This document shows positions 53,720-62,768 of a stretch of 64,000 nucleotides of DNA, one piece after another. The position numbers were made by a program, and so were the translations under genes. The notes under the pieces were generated by a model, which was given only the letters and a program-made list of their open reading frames with translations, was not told the DNA's origin and did not search any database. The stretch spans positions 62,001-126,000 of the forward strand of contig NZ_CAJULN010000001.1 of NCBI RefSeq assembly GCF_910586915.1, written 5' to 3'. The stretch's first letter is position 1; each line of letters starts with the position of its first letter. Origin of the DNA: an uncultured Bacteroides sp. Lineage in GTDB: Bacteria; Bacteroidota; Bacteroidia; Bacteroidales; Bacteroidaceae.

Positions 53720-54958
53720 ATGATGAAAGTAAGAATCCTTCTATCCCTGTTTGTCTCCCTGCTGTTTCTGAATGCGGCGGCAGCCGGTAAGAAAAAGAAC
53801 CTGCCCGTCAGCGACCGCCAGCAATGGGCAGACCTCTGCTACAAAATAGCGCAACCCATCTTGGAGAACATGAGCAAGGGAGAACTGCAAAAGAATATGC
53901 AACTCGAACTCAGCCCCACTTGGGACGGAAGAGATACGCGGGTGGCCTACATGGAAGCCTTCGGGCGTCTCATGGCAGGGATTTCCCCCTGGCTCGAACT
54001 CCCCGACGATGACACGGCCGAAGGGAAGCAACGCCGCCAGTTGCGCGAATGGGCATTAAGCTCCTACCGGAATGCAGTCGACCCCCAAAGCCCCGACTAT
54101 CTGTTGTGGGAGGGACACCAACAACTGCTGGTCGATGCTGCTTACCTGGCTGAGAGCTTCCTGCGTGCCCCGAAAGCAACTTGGGAGCAGCTCGATGAGC
54201 AGACCAAGTCGCGCTACATCGAGTGTTTCAAGAAAACGCGCGTTGTCCGTCCGGCCTACAACAACTGGTTGCTGTTTCGCGGCATGGTGGAAGCCTTCCT
54301 GATTTTTGCAGGCGAAGCTCCCGACGGCTATGCGCTCTCTGTCGGTATCACGAAAATGAACGAGTGGTATCTCAGCGACGGATGGTATTCCGACGGTCCG
54401 GAGTTTGCTCTTGATTATTACAATTCGTTTGTGATGCATCCCATGTATGTGGAGATATTGGAAGTGTGCGAGAAACACCGTTTCCCTACTCCTGTCAAAC
54501 ACCAGTTGGCAGTGGCACGTATGCAGCGCTTCAACACATTCATGGAACGCCTGATTTCTCCGGAAGGAACATTCCCGGCTTTCGGCCGTTCGGTAGTCTA
54601 TCGTATGGGAGCGTTTCAGTCGTTGGCACTCTCCGCATGGAAGTACGGGCTCCCCGACGGACTGACAAACGGACAGGTGCGCAGCGCATTGAGTGCTGTA
54701 ATGAGGAATATGTTTGCCGTAGAGGGTAACTTCGACGATAAGGGATTCTTGGCACTTGGTTTTGCCGGACACCAACCCCACTTGTCGAACTATTATACTA
54801 ACAACGGCAGCCTCTATATGACTTCACTGGTATTCCTGCCTTTGGGACTCCCTGCCGAACATCCTTTCTGGAGCGACCCCGCACAGGAATGGACGTCACA
54901 GAAGGCATGGTCGGGAAAACCTTTCCCGATTGACGGGCATCATTCGTTGCGGAAATAA
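53720..54958 (+). CDS. DUF2264 family exported protein
   Basis: A 412-residue protein with a signal peptide (SLLFLNAAAA) and a helical body of the DUF2264 family: SDRQQWADLCYKIAQPILENM, WDGRDTRVAYMEAFGRLMAGISPWLEL, YNNWLLFRGMVEAFLI, WYSDGPEFALDYYNSFVMHPM and RMGAFQSLALSAWKYGLP. Family members sit next to uronyl hydrolases and lyases in PULs and are predicted (alpha/alpha)-barrel enzymes; no activity is firmly known to me. It starts 16 nt after the GH88 gene, so the two are co-transcribed. Confidence 0.85.
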   Translation: MMKVRILLSLFVSLLFLNAAAAGKKKNLPVSDRQQWADLCYKIAQPILENMSKGELQKNMQLELSPTWDGRDTRVAYMEAFGRLMAGISPWLELPDDDTAEGKQRRQLREWALSSYRNAVDPQSPDYLLWEGHQQLLVDAAYLAESFLRAPKATWEQLDEQTKSRYIECFKKTRVVRPAYNNWLLFRGMVEAFLIFAGEAPDGYALSVGITKMNEWYLSDGWYSDGPEFALDYYNSFVMHPMYVEILEVCEKHRFPTPVKHQLAVARMQRFNTFMERLISPEGTFPAFGRSVVYRMGAFQSLALSAWKYGLPDGLTNGQVRSALSAVMRNMFAVEGNFDDKGFLALGFAGHQPHLSNYYTNNGSLYMTSLVFLPLGLPAEHPFWSDPAQEWTSQKAWSGKPFPIDGHHSLRK

Positions 54959-54965
54959 AAACAAG

Positions 54966-55098
54966 ATTCACCACAGAGGACACAGAGTCTCACAGAGTTT
55001 TTTAGGTTGCCGATGTTTCGTTTTATACGTATCAGTATGGTCGGCGTGGTCGCCTTAAAGAAAAAAACTCCGTGAGACTTTGTGTCCTCGTGGTGAAT
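54966..55098. terminator. Long inverted repeat between convergent genes
   Basis: Arms of about 37 nt (54966-55003 and 55061-55098) pair with a few mismatches; the outer part reads ATTCACCACAGAGGACACAG and the inner part ends in a T-run in each direction. The loop is about 57 nt. It lies between the DUF2264 (plus) and OmpA-like (minus) genes and suits bidirectional termination. The arm sequence may be a dispersed repeat. Confidence 0.65.
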
Positions 55099-55122
55099 CC
55101 CGGTACATCGCTATTGCATACA

Positions 55123-55959
55123 TTACATATTGTTCCCTTGCAACATCTGGAACAGCTTGTCCAACTTCGGAGCCATGATAATCTCCGTACGTCGGTTCTT
55201 GCTTCTGCCTTCGGCGGTCTCGTTGTCATCGACAGGCATATATTCACCTCTTCCGCTGGGCTGTATCTGCAACGGGTTCACATGATAATTCTTAATCAGG
55301 ATACGTACAACAGAAGTGGCGCGAATCACGCTCAAATCCCAGTTGTCCTTGAACTGCACCGTATTGATAGGCTTGTTGTCAGTATGTCCTTCGATGAATA
55401 CGTCAATATCCGTCTGCTTGTTCAAAACCTCGGCCAACTTGCCAAGCGCTTCCTCCCCGCGTTTGTCCAAACGGGCGCTTCCCGACTGGAACAGCAACTT
55501 GTCCGACATCGCCACATATACTTTTCCGTCTTTCTCGCGAACGGTCAGTTCGTCGCTGCTGAATCCCAACAACGCATCCTTTACACTACTCAACAGTTGT
55601 TGCACTTTCTCGTTCTGAGCGTTAATCATCTGTTGCAGCTCGTTGATGGTACGTTCTCTTTCGTTCAGTTCGTTCTTTTTCTGATTCAGCAGGGCATTCA
55701 GTTTCTCCTGTTCAGTCATGTTGGCGTTCAGCATATTCTGATACTGGCGGATGCTGTTTCCCATTTGGGTCGTATCGCGCAAAAGATTTCTGATTTGTGC
55801 CGACATCTGGGCGTTTGTATGGCGGCAGTCGGTCAATAATCCTTGCAGGCTGTCTTTGCTTGCGGTGGCTGCCATTTCTGCAAGCATGAACTTCTTTTTC
55901 GTTACACACGAAGTGCACAACAGAATTGTGAGCAGAGTAAATAGGGTAATTTTCTTCAT
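55123..55959 (-). CDS. OmpA family peptidoglycan-binding lipoprotein
   Basis: A 278-residue lipoprotein (lipobox LCTSC, Cys18). A long coiled-coil-like helix spans about 30-125 (NEREREERTINELQQM-type heptads). The C-terminal OmpA domain (about 140-265) has DKLLFQSGSARLDKRGEEAL and the peptidoglycan-binding loop GHTDNKPIN...NWDLSVIRATSVVRILI, then RRTEIIM. It likely tethers the outer membrane to the cell wall, resembling YiaD/Pal-type or MotB-like proteins without a transmembrane segment. It is the last gene of the leuS-yitT-rdgB group, 30 nt after rdgB. Confidence 0.88.
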   Translation of the reverse strand: MKKITLFTLLTILLCTSCVTKKKFMLAEMAATASKDSLQGLLTDCRHTNAQMSAQIRNLLRDTTQMGNSIRQYQNMLNANMTEQEKLNALLNQKKNELNERERTINELQQMINAQNEKVQQLLSSVKDALLGFSSDELTVREKDGKVYVAMSDKLLFQSGSARLDKRGEEALGKLAEVLNKQTDIDVFIEGHTDNKPINTVQFKDNWDLSVIRATSVVRILIKNYHVNPLQIQPSGRGEYMPVDDNETAEGRSKNRRTEIIMAPKLDKLFQMLQGNNM

Positions 55960-55989
55960 TGTGTTTTCTGTTTTTTAAGTATGGACAAT

Positions 55990-56574
55990 TCAATGTTGCA
56001 GAAACTCGCAGAGCTTCTGCACGGCACGCGCACGGTGGCTGATTGTGTTTTTGATGTCGTTTCCCAGTTCGGCAAAGGTCTTGTCGTAGCCCTCTGGCTG
56101 GAAGATGGGGTCGTAGCCAAAACCTGAATCACCGCGTTTCTCTTTGATGATTTCACCTTTTACCACTCCTTCGAAAAGATACTCCTTTCCGCCGAGTATC
56201 AATGAAATGGCGGTGCGGAATTGTGCCTTGCGGTTTTCCACTCCTTCGAGGTCGTGGAGCAGTTTGCGCATATTGGCTTGCGAGTCGTGCCCTTCGCCGC
56301 CTGCATAGCGAGCGGAATAGACTCCGGGGGCGCCGTTGAGTGCTTCCACTTCCAGTCCGGTGTCGTCGGCAAAGCAGTCCATCCCGTAGTTTTCGAAGAT
56401 GAAGGATGATTTCAGCCGTGCGTTTCCTTCCAATGTGTCGGCGGTTTCGGGGATGTCTGTATGGCAGTCGATATCGTTGAGGCTGAGCAGTTCGATATGC
56501 TCTCCTAATATAGCTGCCACCTCTTCCAGTTTATGGGCGTTGTTGGTGGCAAATACAAGTTTGCGTTTCATCAT
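55990..56574 (-). CDS. rdgB: RdgB/HAM1 non-canonical purine NTP pyrophosphatase
   Basis: A 194-residue cytoplasmic enzyme that hydrolyses dITP, ITP and XTP to monophosphates, keeping deaminated purines out of DNA and RNA. Diagnostic segments: LVFATNNAHKLEEVAAIL at the N-terminus, DDTGLEVEALNGAPGVYSARYAG, and the C-terminal GDSGFGYDPIFQPEGYDKTFAEL and KNTISHRARAV. The length is standard. Start codons at 56574 and 56571 are adjacent ATGs. It lies in an operon between the YitT-like and OmpA-like genes. Confidence 0.95.
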   Translation of the reverse strand: MMKRKLVFATNNAHKLEEVAAILGEHIELLSLNDIDCHTDIPETADTLEGNARLKSSFIFENYGMDCFADDTGLEVEALNGAPGVYSARYAGGEGHDSQANMRKLLHDLEGVENRKAQFRTAISLILGGKEYLFEGVVKGEIIKEKRGDSGFGYDPIFQPEGYDKTFAELGNDIKNTISHRARAVQKLCEFLQH

Positions 56575-56614
56575 TTCTCTTCTTATTTGAGTACAATGTA
56601 GTCCGATGCTGTCT

Positions 56615-57532
56615 TTATTTCACTTTCAGCTTGTCAAACCCTTCGCCGTAGACGCCGATAACGGAACTTTGGGAGATGAAGGCGTTGGGGTCGATGCGTT
56701 TCACCAGGCGGAAGATATCGAGCGACTGGCGTTTCTTGGCAAGCACGACAAGCACTTTTACGCTTCCCTTGCTATACCATCCCGTTCCGTCAAGCACCGT
56801 CACGCCACGGTCGGCCTCTTTGATGATGCTGTCGGCTATCTCATCATATTTCTTGGAGAAGATGAGGAATTGCACCGATTGGCGGGCACGGTTGATTGTC
56901 CAGTCGAGCACAACACCGATGATGAACAGCGTGACAAAACCGAAGATAACGCGGCGCCAGTCGTGGAAGATAAAGTAGCATGAAGTGATGATGACAACAT
57001 CGCAGAGCATAATCATCTTTCCGAGCGACACGTCTTTGTATTTGTTGACAATGGCGGCAATGATATCCGTTCCTCCGGTGCTTCCGTTGTAGTTGAACAC
57101 TACTCCCAGCCCGATGCCGCACATCATGGCTCCGATGATACACGCCATGAAATCCTGTCCGGGACCGAGCAGCAGAGGTTTGCCGTCGGCACTCATGTCA
57201 GGTGATTCCATGTGGTTGTTTACCAATAACTGGAATAGCCATAGCAGGAATGTCAGCATGAAAATGGCGTATGTCGTCTTGATACTGAATCGCGGTCCCA
57301 ATATCCGGAAAGCGAAAGCCATCAGTACGGCGTTGATGAGGAAGTAAGACCACTGGATAGGAAAGCCGGTGGAATAGTAAATAATGGCACTGATACCGGT
57401 GGTTCCTCCGGTGGTAATTTGGTAGGGAAGTAAGAATACCGCCCATCCCAAAGCATAACTAATCAATCCGAGAGTGATGTAAAAGTAATCCTTTACTTCT
57501 CTCATAATGTCCGCTTTTGTCAGTTTGTACAC
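56615..57532 (-). CDS. YitT family membrane protein
   Basis: A 305-residue inner-membrane protein with five hydrophobic helices in the first 200 residues (YITLGLISYALGWAVFLLPYQITTGGTTGISAIIYY, IIGAMMCGIGLGVVFNYNGSTGGTDIIAAIV, FIIGVVLDWTI) and a soluble C-terminal DUF2179 domain (GVTVLDGTGWYSKGSVKVLVVLAKKRQSLDIFRLVKRIDPNAFIS). Transport of a small molecule has been suggested for the family, without proof. A start at the inner ATG 57505 is also possible. It sits between leuS and rdgB on the same strand. Confidence 0.88.
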   Translation of the reverse strand: MYKLTKADIMREVKDYFYITLGLISYALGWAVFLLPYQITTGGTTGISAIIYYSTGFPIQWSYFLINAVLMAFAFRILGPRFSIKTTYAIFMLTFLLWLFQLLVNNHMESPDMSADGKPLLLGPGQDFMACIIGAMMCGIGLGVVFNYNGSTGGTDIIAAIVNKYKDVSLGKMIMLCDVVIITSCYFIFHDWRRVIFGFVTLFIIGVVLDWTINRARQSVQFLIFSKKYDEIADSIIKEADRGVTVLDGTGWYSKGSVKVLVVLAKKRQSLDIFRLVKRIDPNAFISQSSVIGVYGEGFDKLKVK

Positions 57533-57630
57533 GTTGGTTGGTGATTTAGAAGTTATAAATGAAAAGGAGATGAATGGTTAGTGACAAGTGATGTAACCAG
57601 TCACTTATCACTAACCGCTTGTCGTCTGTG

Positions 57631-60465
57631 TTATAAGACTATGTTGACTATCTTTTTCGGAACGACGATGACCTTTTTCGGCGTCTTGCCTTCTATCCAT
57701 TTCTGCGAACGTTCGTCGGCAAGCACAGTTGCTTGAATGGCTTCCGAGGATTCGTCTGCTGCAAACTCCATGTTGAAGCGTGCCTTTCCGTTGAAAGAGA
57801 TGGTATAGTTGACAGTATCCTCTTTCAGATATTCTTCGTTGTATGCGGGCCATGTGGCATCGCATACGGAAGTATCGTGTCCGAGAGTGTGCCACAACTC
57901 TTCGCAGATGTGCGGGGCGAAAGGAGCGAGGACGATGATGAATTGTTCCAGCACTTCTTTCTTGTTACACTTGAGGTTGGAGAGTTCGTTGACGCAAATC
58001 ATGAAGGCACTGACAGAGGTGTTGTAAGAAAACTGTTCGATGTCTCCCGTCACTTTCTTAATCAGTTTGTGCAGGCTCTTGAGTTCGTCCTTTGTTGCCG
58101 GTTCTTCTTTTACGAGGTATTCGCCCGTGCGGCTGTAGAACAGCGACCAGAATTTTTTGAGGAAACGGTGTACACCGTCGATACCGTTGGTGTCCCACGG
58201 TTTAGACTGTTCTACCGGGCCGAGGAACATTTCGTACATACGCAACGTGTCTGCTCCGTATTTCTCAACAATCATATCCGGATTGACAACGTTGAACATA
58301 GACTTACTCATCTTTTCCACTGCCCATCCGCAGATGTATTTTCCGTCTTCAAGGATAAACTCCGCCGTTGCGTATTCGGGGCGCCAGGTTTTGAAGGCTT
58401 CCAGGTCGAGTATGTCGTTGGATACGATGTTCACGTCTACATGGAGCGGAGTTACGTCGTATTGGTCTTTGAGGTTCAGTGAAACGAATGTGTTGGTGTC
58501 TTTGATGCGGTACACAAAGTTGCTGCGTCCTTGAATCATTCCCTGGTTCACTAACTTTTGGAACGGCTCTTCTACGGCGGAAACTCCGAGGTCGTGGAGG
58601 AACTTATTCCAGAAACGGGAGTAAATGAGGTGTCCTGTGGCGTGTTCCGTGCCGCCTACGTAGAGGTCTACGTTTTTCCAGTACCGGTCTGTTTTCGTGT
58701 CGACTAAGGCCTGGTGGTTACGCGGGTCCATATAGCGTAGGTAGTAGGCGGAAGAACCGGCAAATCCGGGCATGGTGTTCAGTTCGAGCGGGAAGATGGT
58801 GATGTTGTCGATTTTCTCGTTTTCTACGACACACTTGTTTGCAGTATCCCAAGCCCATTTGGTAGCGTGTCCCAACGGCGGCTCGCCTGTTTCGGTGGGC
58901 AGGAACTTGGCTACTTCGGGCAGTTCGAGCGGCAGGCAGCTTTCGTCAATCATGTAAGGCATACCCTCTTTATAGTAAACCGGGAACGGTTCGCCCCAGT
59001 AGCGCTGGCGTGAGAAGATGGCGTCGCGCAGGCGGTAGTTCACCTTCACGCGTCCTAAGTTGTGTTCTTTCACATATTTCTTGGTGGCAGCTATGGCTTC
59101 CTTGATAGTCAATCCGTTGAGCGAGAGGTTGCAATAGGGAATTGCGTCCGGACGCGGGGAGTTGCATACGAGGCCTTCTTTGGCGTCGAAGCTCTCTTCG
59201 CTGACGTCGCATCCTTCTACCAACGGGCGGATTTCCAATCCGAAATGTTTGGCAAATGCATAGTCGCGGCTGTCGTGGGCGGGTACTGCCATGATGGCTC
59301 CCGTTCCGTATCCGGCAAGCACGTAGTCGCTAATCCATACGGGCACCGCTTCGCCTGTGAAGGGATTGATGGCGTATGAACCGCTGAATACGCCTGTGAC
59401 GCCGCGGTCGGCGATGCGTTCGCGTTCCGTACGTTTCTTGGTACGTTCGAGGTAAGCGTCTACTTCGGCTTTCTGTGTTGAGGTGGTGAGTTGTGCCACC
59501 AGTTCGCTTTCGGGCGCCAGCACCATGAAGGTAACGCCGAACATCGTATCTGCGCGGGTGGTGAAGATGGTAAATTCGAGGTCGCTGTCTTTCACCTTGA
59601 ACTGCACTTCGGCGCCTTCCGAACGTCCTATCCAGTTCTTTTGTGTCTCTTTCAGCGAGTCTGTCCAGTCGATGGTATCCAGTCCGTCAAGCAGTCGTTG
59701 GGCGTAGGCGGATACGCGCAGGCACCATTGGCGCATTTTTTTCTGCACAACGGGGAAACCGCCGCGTTCGCTCACTCCGTCCACTACTTCGTCGTTTGCC
59801 AGCACTGTTCCTAATTCGGCACACCAGTTCACCATCGTTTCTCCCAAGTAGGCGATGCGGTAGTTCATCAGTGTTTCCTGTTTTTCTTTTTCGTTCTTGG
59901 CGTTCCATTCGTCGGCGGTGAAGTGGATTTCTTCGCTGCAGGCAGCGTTCAGTCCTTCGTTGCCGTAGATGGCGAATGCTTTTTCCAGTTCTTCGATGGG
60001 GCGTGCCTGCTGTGTGTCGTTGCAATAGTAACTATTGAACATTTTTTGGAAAGCCCATTGGGTCCAGTGGTAGTATTCGGGGTCGCAGGTACGTATTTCG
60101 CGGTTCCAGTCGAAGGAGAATCCGATGTTGTCCAGTTGTTCTTTATAGCGTTTGATGTTGGCGTCGGTGGTGATTGCCGGATGTTGTCCGGTCTGGATGG
60201 CATATTGTTCGGCGGGCAGTCCGTATGCGTCATATCCCATCGGGTTGAGTACGTTGAAGCCTTGCAGTCGTTTGTAGCGGGCGTAAATGTCCGAAGCGAT
60301 GTATCCCAACGGGTGTCCTACGTGCAATCCGGCACCGGACGGATAGGGGAACATATTCAGCACATAGAATTTTTGCTTCGAGTCGTCTTCTGTTACTTGG
60401 TAGGTTTTATCATCCACCCACCTTTTCTGCCACTTCTTTTCAATTTCCCTGAAATTGTACTCCAT
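57631..60465 (-). CDS. leuS: Leucyl-tRNA synthetase
   Basis: A 944-residue class I aminoacyl-tRNA synthetase that charges tRNA-Leu. HIGH-type motif HVGH at 48-51 (PYPSGAGLHVGHPLGY), the editing (CP1) domain with TTRADTMFGVTFMVLAPE and the threonine-rich pocket, a zinc-less catalytic insertion, and KMSKS at 718-722 (VEKMSKSMFNVVNPD), followed by the anticodon-binding helical domain and C-terminal domain (IEGKTPKKVIVVPKKIVNIVL). The length is normal for Bacteroidetes. It heads the minus-strand operon, with a -7 box TAAATTTG (complement of 60520-60527) upstream. Confidence 0.97.
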   Translation of the reverse strand: MEYNFREIEKKWQKRWVDDKTYQVTEDDSKQKFYVLNMFPYPSGAGLHVGHPLGYIASDIYARYKRLQGFNVLNPMGYDAYGLPAEQYAIQTGQHPAITTDANIKRYKEQLDNIGFSFDWNREIRTCDPEYYHWTQWAFQKMFNSYYCNDTQQARPIEELEKAFAIYGNEGLNAACSEEIHFTADEWNAKNEKEKQETLMNYRIAYLGETMVNWCAELGTVLANDEVVDGVSERGGFPVVQKKMRQWCLRVSAYAQRLLDGLDTIDWTDSLKETQKNWIGRSEGAEVQFKVKDSDLEFTIFTTRADTMFGVTFMVLAPESELVAQLTTSTQKAEVDAYLERTKKRTERERIADRGVTGVFSGSYAINPFTGEAVPVWISDYVLAGYGTGAIMAVPAHDSRDYAFAKHFGLEIRPLVEGCDVSEESFDAKEGLVCNSPRPDAIPYCNLSLNGLTIKEAIAATKKYVKEHNLGRVKVNYRLRDAIFSRQRYWGEPFPVYYKEGMPYMIDESCLPLELPEVAKFLPTETGEPPLGHATKWAWDTANKCVVENEKIDNITIFPLELNTMPGFAGSSAYYLRYMDPRNHQALVDTKTDRYWKNVDLYVGGTEHATGHLIYSRFWNKFLHDLGVSAVEEPFQKLVNQGMIQGRSNFVYRIKDTNTFVSLNLKDQYDVTPLHVDVNIVSNDILDLEAFKTWRPEYATAEFILEDGKYICGWAVEKMSKSMFNVVNPDMIVEKYGADTLRMYEMFLGPVEQSKPWDTNGIDGVHRFLKKFWSLFYSRTGEYLVKEEPATKDELKSLHKLIKKVTGDIEQFSYNTSVSAFMICVNELSNLKCNKKEVLEQFIIVLAPFAPHICEELWHTLGHDTSVCDATWPAYNEEYLKEDTVNYTISFNGKARFNMEFAADESSEAIQATVLADERSQKWIEGKTPKKVIVVPKKIVNIVL

Positions 60466-60519
60466 AGTGATAAAGTTTTTATTTATAGTGATTTGTATTT
60501 TTATGTTTTATTTACTGCA

Positions 60520-60527
60520 CAAATTTA
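60520..60527 (-). promoter_or_regulatory. -7 box of leuS
   Basis: The minus strand reads TAAATTTG followed by TGCAG, a full -7 match about 55 nt before the leuS ATG. No -33 TTTG is seen at 20 nt. Confidence 0.45.
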
Positions 60528-60560
60528 CGTGATTATTTTCAGATTACCACGTTTTCACTC

Positions 60561-60591
60561 TTGACTTTCTTGTTTTTATTTCGTATATTTG
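60561..60591 (+). promoter_or_regulatory. Orphan promoter upstream of a candidate small RNA
   Basis: -33 TTG at 60561-60563, exactly 20-nt spacer, -7 TATATTTG at 60584-60591. No coding sequence follows before a hairpin at 60686, and the next gene has its own promoter. Confidence 0.55.
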
Positions 60592-60597
60592 GAGAAA

Positions 60598-60727
60598 ATA
60601 AAAAGGGCAAAGACGATGGCTTTTTGAATTTTGATTACATATATTCAATAGGGTTAGGTTGCAAAATGCATAGAAAAGGATAACGAATGGGCGGGAGACT
60701 GTGAAGTTTCTTGCCCATTTTTGGTTT
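60598..60727 (+). ncRNA. Candidate small RNA, about 125 nt
   Basis: Bounded by a consensus promoter (start near 60598) and a terminator-like hairpin: AATGGGC at 60686-60692 pairs with GCCCATT at 60713-60719, followed by TTTGGTTTTTG. No open frame of note lies inside. It is in the 449-nt gap between leuS (minus) and the EamA transporter (plus). Its function is unknown; the evidence is only the signal pair. Confidence 0.4.
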
Positions 60728-60857
60728 TTGAAAGAGGCGAATGAGGTTTCTTCTTTATCAGTATAATGGAGGTTATGCGGTGTCTTTATTTTACAAGAAC
60801 TTCTGTTTGGGCTTTGTTGTAGCAGCTTGTCGGGTAACTGTAAATCTGTTCTGCGGA

Positions 60858-60891
60858 TTGCTTATTCTTCCGTAACTTCTCTCTATCTTTG
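60858..60891 (+). promoter_or_regulatory. Promoter of the EamA transporter gene
   Basis: -33 TTG at 60858-60860, 23-nt spacer, -7 TATCTTTG at 60884-60891, followed by CACC. The start near 60898 is 17 nt before the ATG at 60915. Confidence 0.5.
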
Positions 60892-60914
60892 CACCATTTT
60901 AATAGGTATATGTT

Positions 60915-61790
60915 ATGAAACTGACACAGAGATTCTATCACCTGGCAGCCATATTGACCGTTACTGTCTGGGGACTGACTTTCATTGCTACGAAAGTGCT
61001 GATTGCTCACGGACTTACTCCTCAGGAGATATTCTTTTATCGATTCCTGATTGCTTATTTAGGTATTTGGGTCATTTCTCCCCGGCGTCTGTTTGCCGGA
61101 AGCGTGCGAGATGAACTTTGGCTGGTAGCCGGCGGTGTGTTGGGCGGTTCGCTCTATTTCTTTACGGAGAATACCGCGTTGGGCATTACGCAGGCCTCGA
61201 ACGTCTCTTTTATCATCTGTACGGCTCCGTTGCTGACCACGGTTCTTTCGTTGCTTTTTTATAAAGGCGAAAGGGCTACACGCGGACTAATCTACGGTTC
61301 GTTGTTGGCCTTGCTGGGGGTGGGATTGGTAGTCTTTAATGGCAGTGTGATGCTGAAGCTGTCTCCTGCGGGCGATTTGCTCACGTTGGCGGCTGCTTTG
61401 TCGTGGGCGTTTTACAGTTTGGTTATCAGGCAGATGGGAGGGCGTTATCCTACAGTGTTCATCACCCGTAAGATATTCTTTTATGGAGTATTGACCATTC
61501 TTCCCGCTTTTTGGCTGCATCCGTTGCAACCGGCCTTTGCGGTGTTGCTGCAACCGGCGGTGTTGTCCAACCTTTTGTTTCTGGCTGTTCTTGCTTCCTT
61601 GATTTGCTATGTTATGTGGAATGTAGTGCTGAAACAGTTGGGCACGATGCGGGCTTCCAATTATATCTACCTCAATCCGTTGGTGACGATGGTGGCTTCG
61701 GTGATTGTTCTTCACGAACAAATCACGTGGATGATGTTGGCGGGAGCGGCCTGCATTGTAGGGGGAGTTTGGTTGGCGGAAAGGAAATGA
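60915..61790 (+). CDS. DMT superfamily (EamA) transporter
   Basis: A 291-residue inner-membrane protein with about ten hydrophobic helices in two EamA repeats (LTVTVWGLTFIATKVLIAHGLTPQEIFFYRFLIAYL and LSWAFYSLVIRQMGGRYPTVFITRKIFFYG). The family exports amino acids or other metabolites; the substrate here is unknown. The end LAERK is basic as usual. It is a single gene with its own promoter, followed 100 nt later by an ECF sigma gene. Confidence 0.9.
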   Translation: MKLTQRFYHLAAILTVTVWGLTFIATKVLIAHGLTPQEIFFYRFLIAYLGIWVISPRRLFAGSVRDELWLVAGGVLGGSLYFFTENTALGITQASNVSFIICTAPLLTTVLSLLFYKGERATRGLIYGSLLALLGVGLVVFNGSVMLKLSPAGDLLTLAAALSWAFYSLVIRQMGGRYPTVFITRKIFFYGVLTILPAFWLHPLQPAFAVLLQPAVLSNLLFLAVLASLICYVMWNVVLKQLGTMRASNYIYLNPLVTMVASVIVLHEQITWMMLAGAACIVGGVWLAERK

Positions 61791-61892
61791 GCGGTGTGGG
61801 CTTGACTTTTTTTTATAAGACTTACATACAGTTACAGTTTTTTTTACTAAATTCGCTAACCGATTAACTATATGATGTAAAAGTAAGCTATC

Positions 61893-62438
61893 ATGAAGCA
61901 CGATGCCTTTTCAAACATATATGATGTATATTTCCCCAAGTTATTGCGTTTCGCGCAGACGTATTTGATTCGGGAGGAAGAGGCTGAGCATATTGTCCAG
62001 GATTTGTTTGTATATCTTTGGGAGCATCGCGATCTCCTCCCTTCGCTTCATAACCCGAATGCTTATCTCTTTACGCTGGTACGCAACCGTTGCATAGATT
62101 ATCTGCGCAAGGAGATGAACCGCGAAGCGCATAAAGGTGTGCTTTCCGAAGTGGAGAATAAAGAAATGGAACTGAAACTTTATTCGTTGGAGAAGTTTGA
62201 CGAAGACCATTTGTCTGACGCCGATATCGAACAACTGCTGCACCGCGCTATTGACAACTTGCCCGAACGCTGTAGGGAGATATTTATTATGAGCCGCTTG
62301 CAGAACTTGCGTTATAAAGAGATTGCTGATAAACTGAACATCTCTCCTAATACGGTAGAAAATCAAATAGTGATAGCCTTGCGCAAGCTGAAAGATGAAC
62401 TCAAGGATTACTTTCCATTGTTTCTTTTCATTATATAA
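61893..62438 (+). CDS. ECF RNA polymerase sigma factor of a third PUL
   Basis: A 181-residue sigma-70 factor: region 2 (IYDVYFPKLLRFAQTYLIREEEAEHIVQDLFVYLWEH), linker, and region 4 (AIDNLPERCREIFIMSRLQNLRYKEIADKLNISPNTVENQI). The C-terminus is a hydrophobic tail (DYFPLFLFII), as in the sigma factor at 28934. It is followed by fecR and the start of a susC gene, the normal order for Bacteroides sigma-regulated PULs. No -7 TAnnTTTG box is evident upstream. Confidence 0.92.
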   Translation: MKHDAFSNIYDVYFPKLLRFAQTYLIREEEAEHIVQDLFVYLWEHRDLLPSLHNPNAYLFTLVRNRCIDYLRKEMNREAHKGVLSEVENKEMELKLYSLEKFDEDHLSDADIEQLLHRAIDNLPERCREIFIMSRLQNLRYKEIADKLNISPNTVENQIVIALRKLKDELKDYFPLFLFII

Positions 62439-62518
62439 ATATCCTTTTTCGGATGTATGGTGTGAAGTTCCCCTTTCCCTATCTCCCAAACGATGTATTT
62501 GTACGCTAATAATCAGCC

Positions 62519-62659
62519 TGTTACAGCGCATATATGCGCTGCGTGCAGGACATATAGATGCTGGCCGTTGGCTCTCTATCTCCTGCACGCAGGACATATA
62601 TGCGGTGAAAATAGCATCTATATACGCTGCAAATGAGTTATCTGGAGCGTGAAAATGGC
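62519..62659. repeat. Dispersed 22-bp-period palindromic repeat, copy D
   Basis: Five ATATAT-like units from 62524, the first being the perfect 16-bp palindrome AGCGCATATATGCGCT, then GACATATAGATGC, CTCTCTATCTCC, GGACATATATGCGG and GCATCTATATACGC. The right boundary GAAAATGGC is at 62651-62659. It fills most of the 330-nt gap between the sigma gene (stop 62438) and fecR (start 62769). The rest of that gap is AT rich with no feature I can name. Confidence 0.7.
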
Positions 62660-62768
62660 AGATTATCATGTTGATTTCTAATCAATTATTCTTTTTCTTC
62701 AAAAAAGTTGGTTTTTCCTTTAGTGGATTTCACAGATTGCCTCGTCTTATTCATAGAAAGCATAGATT

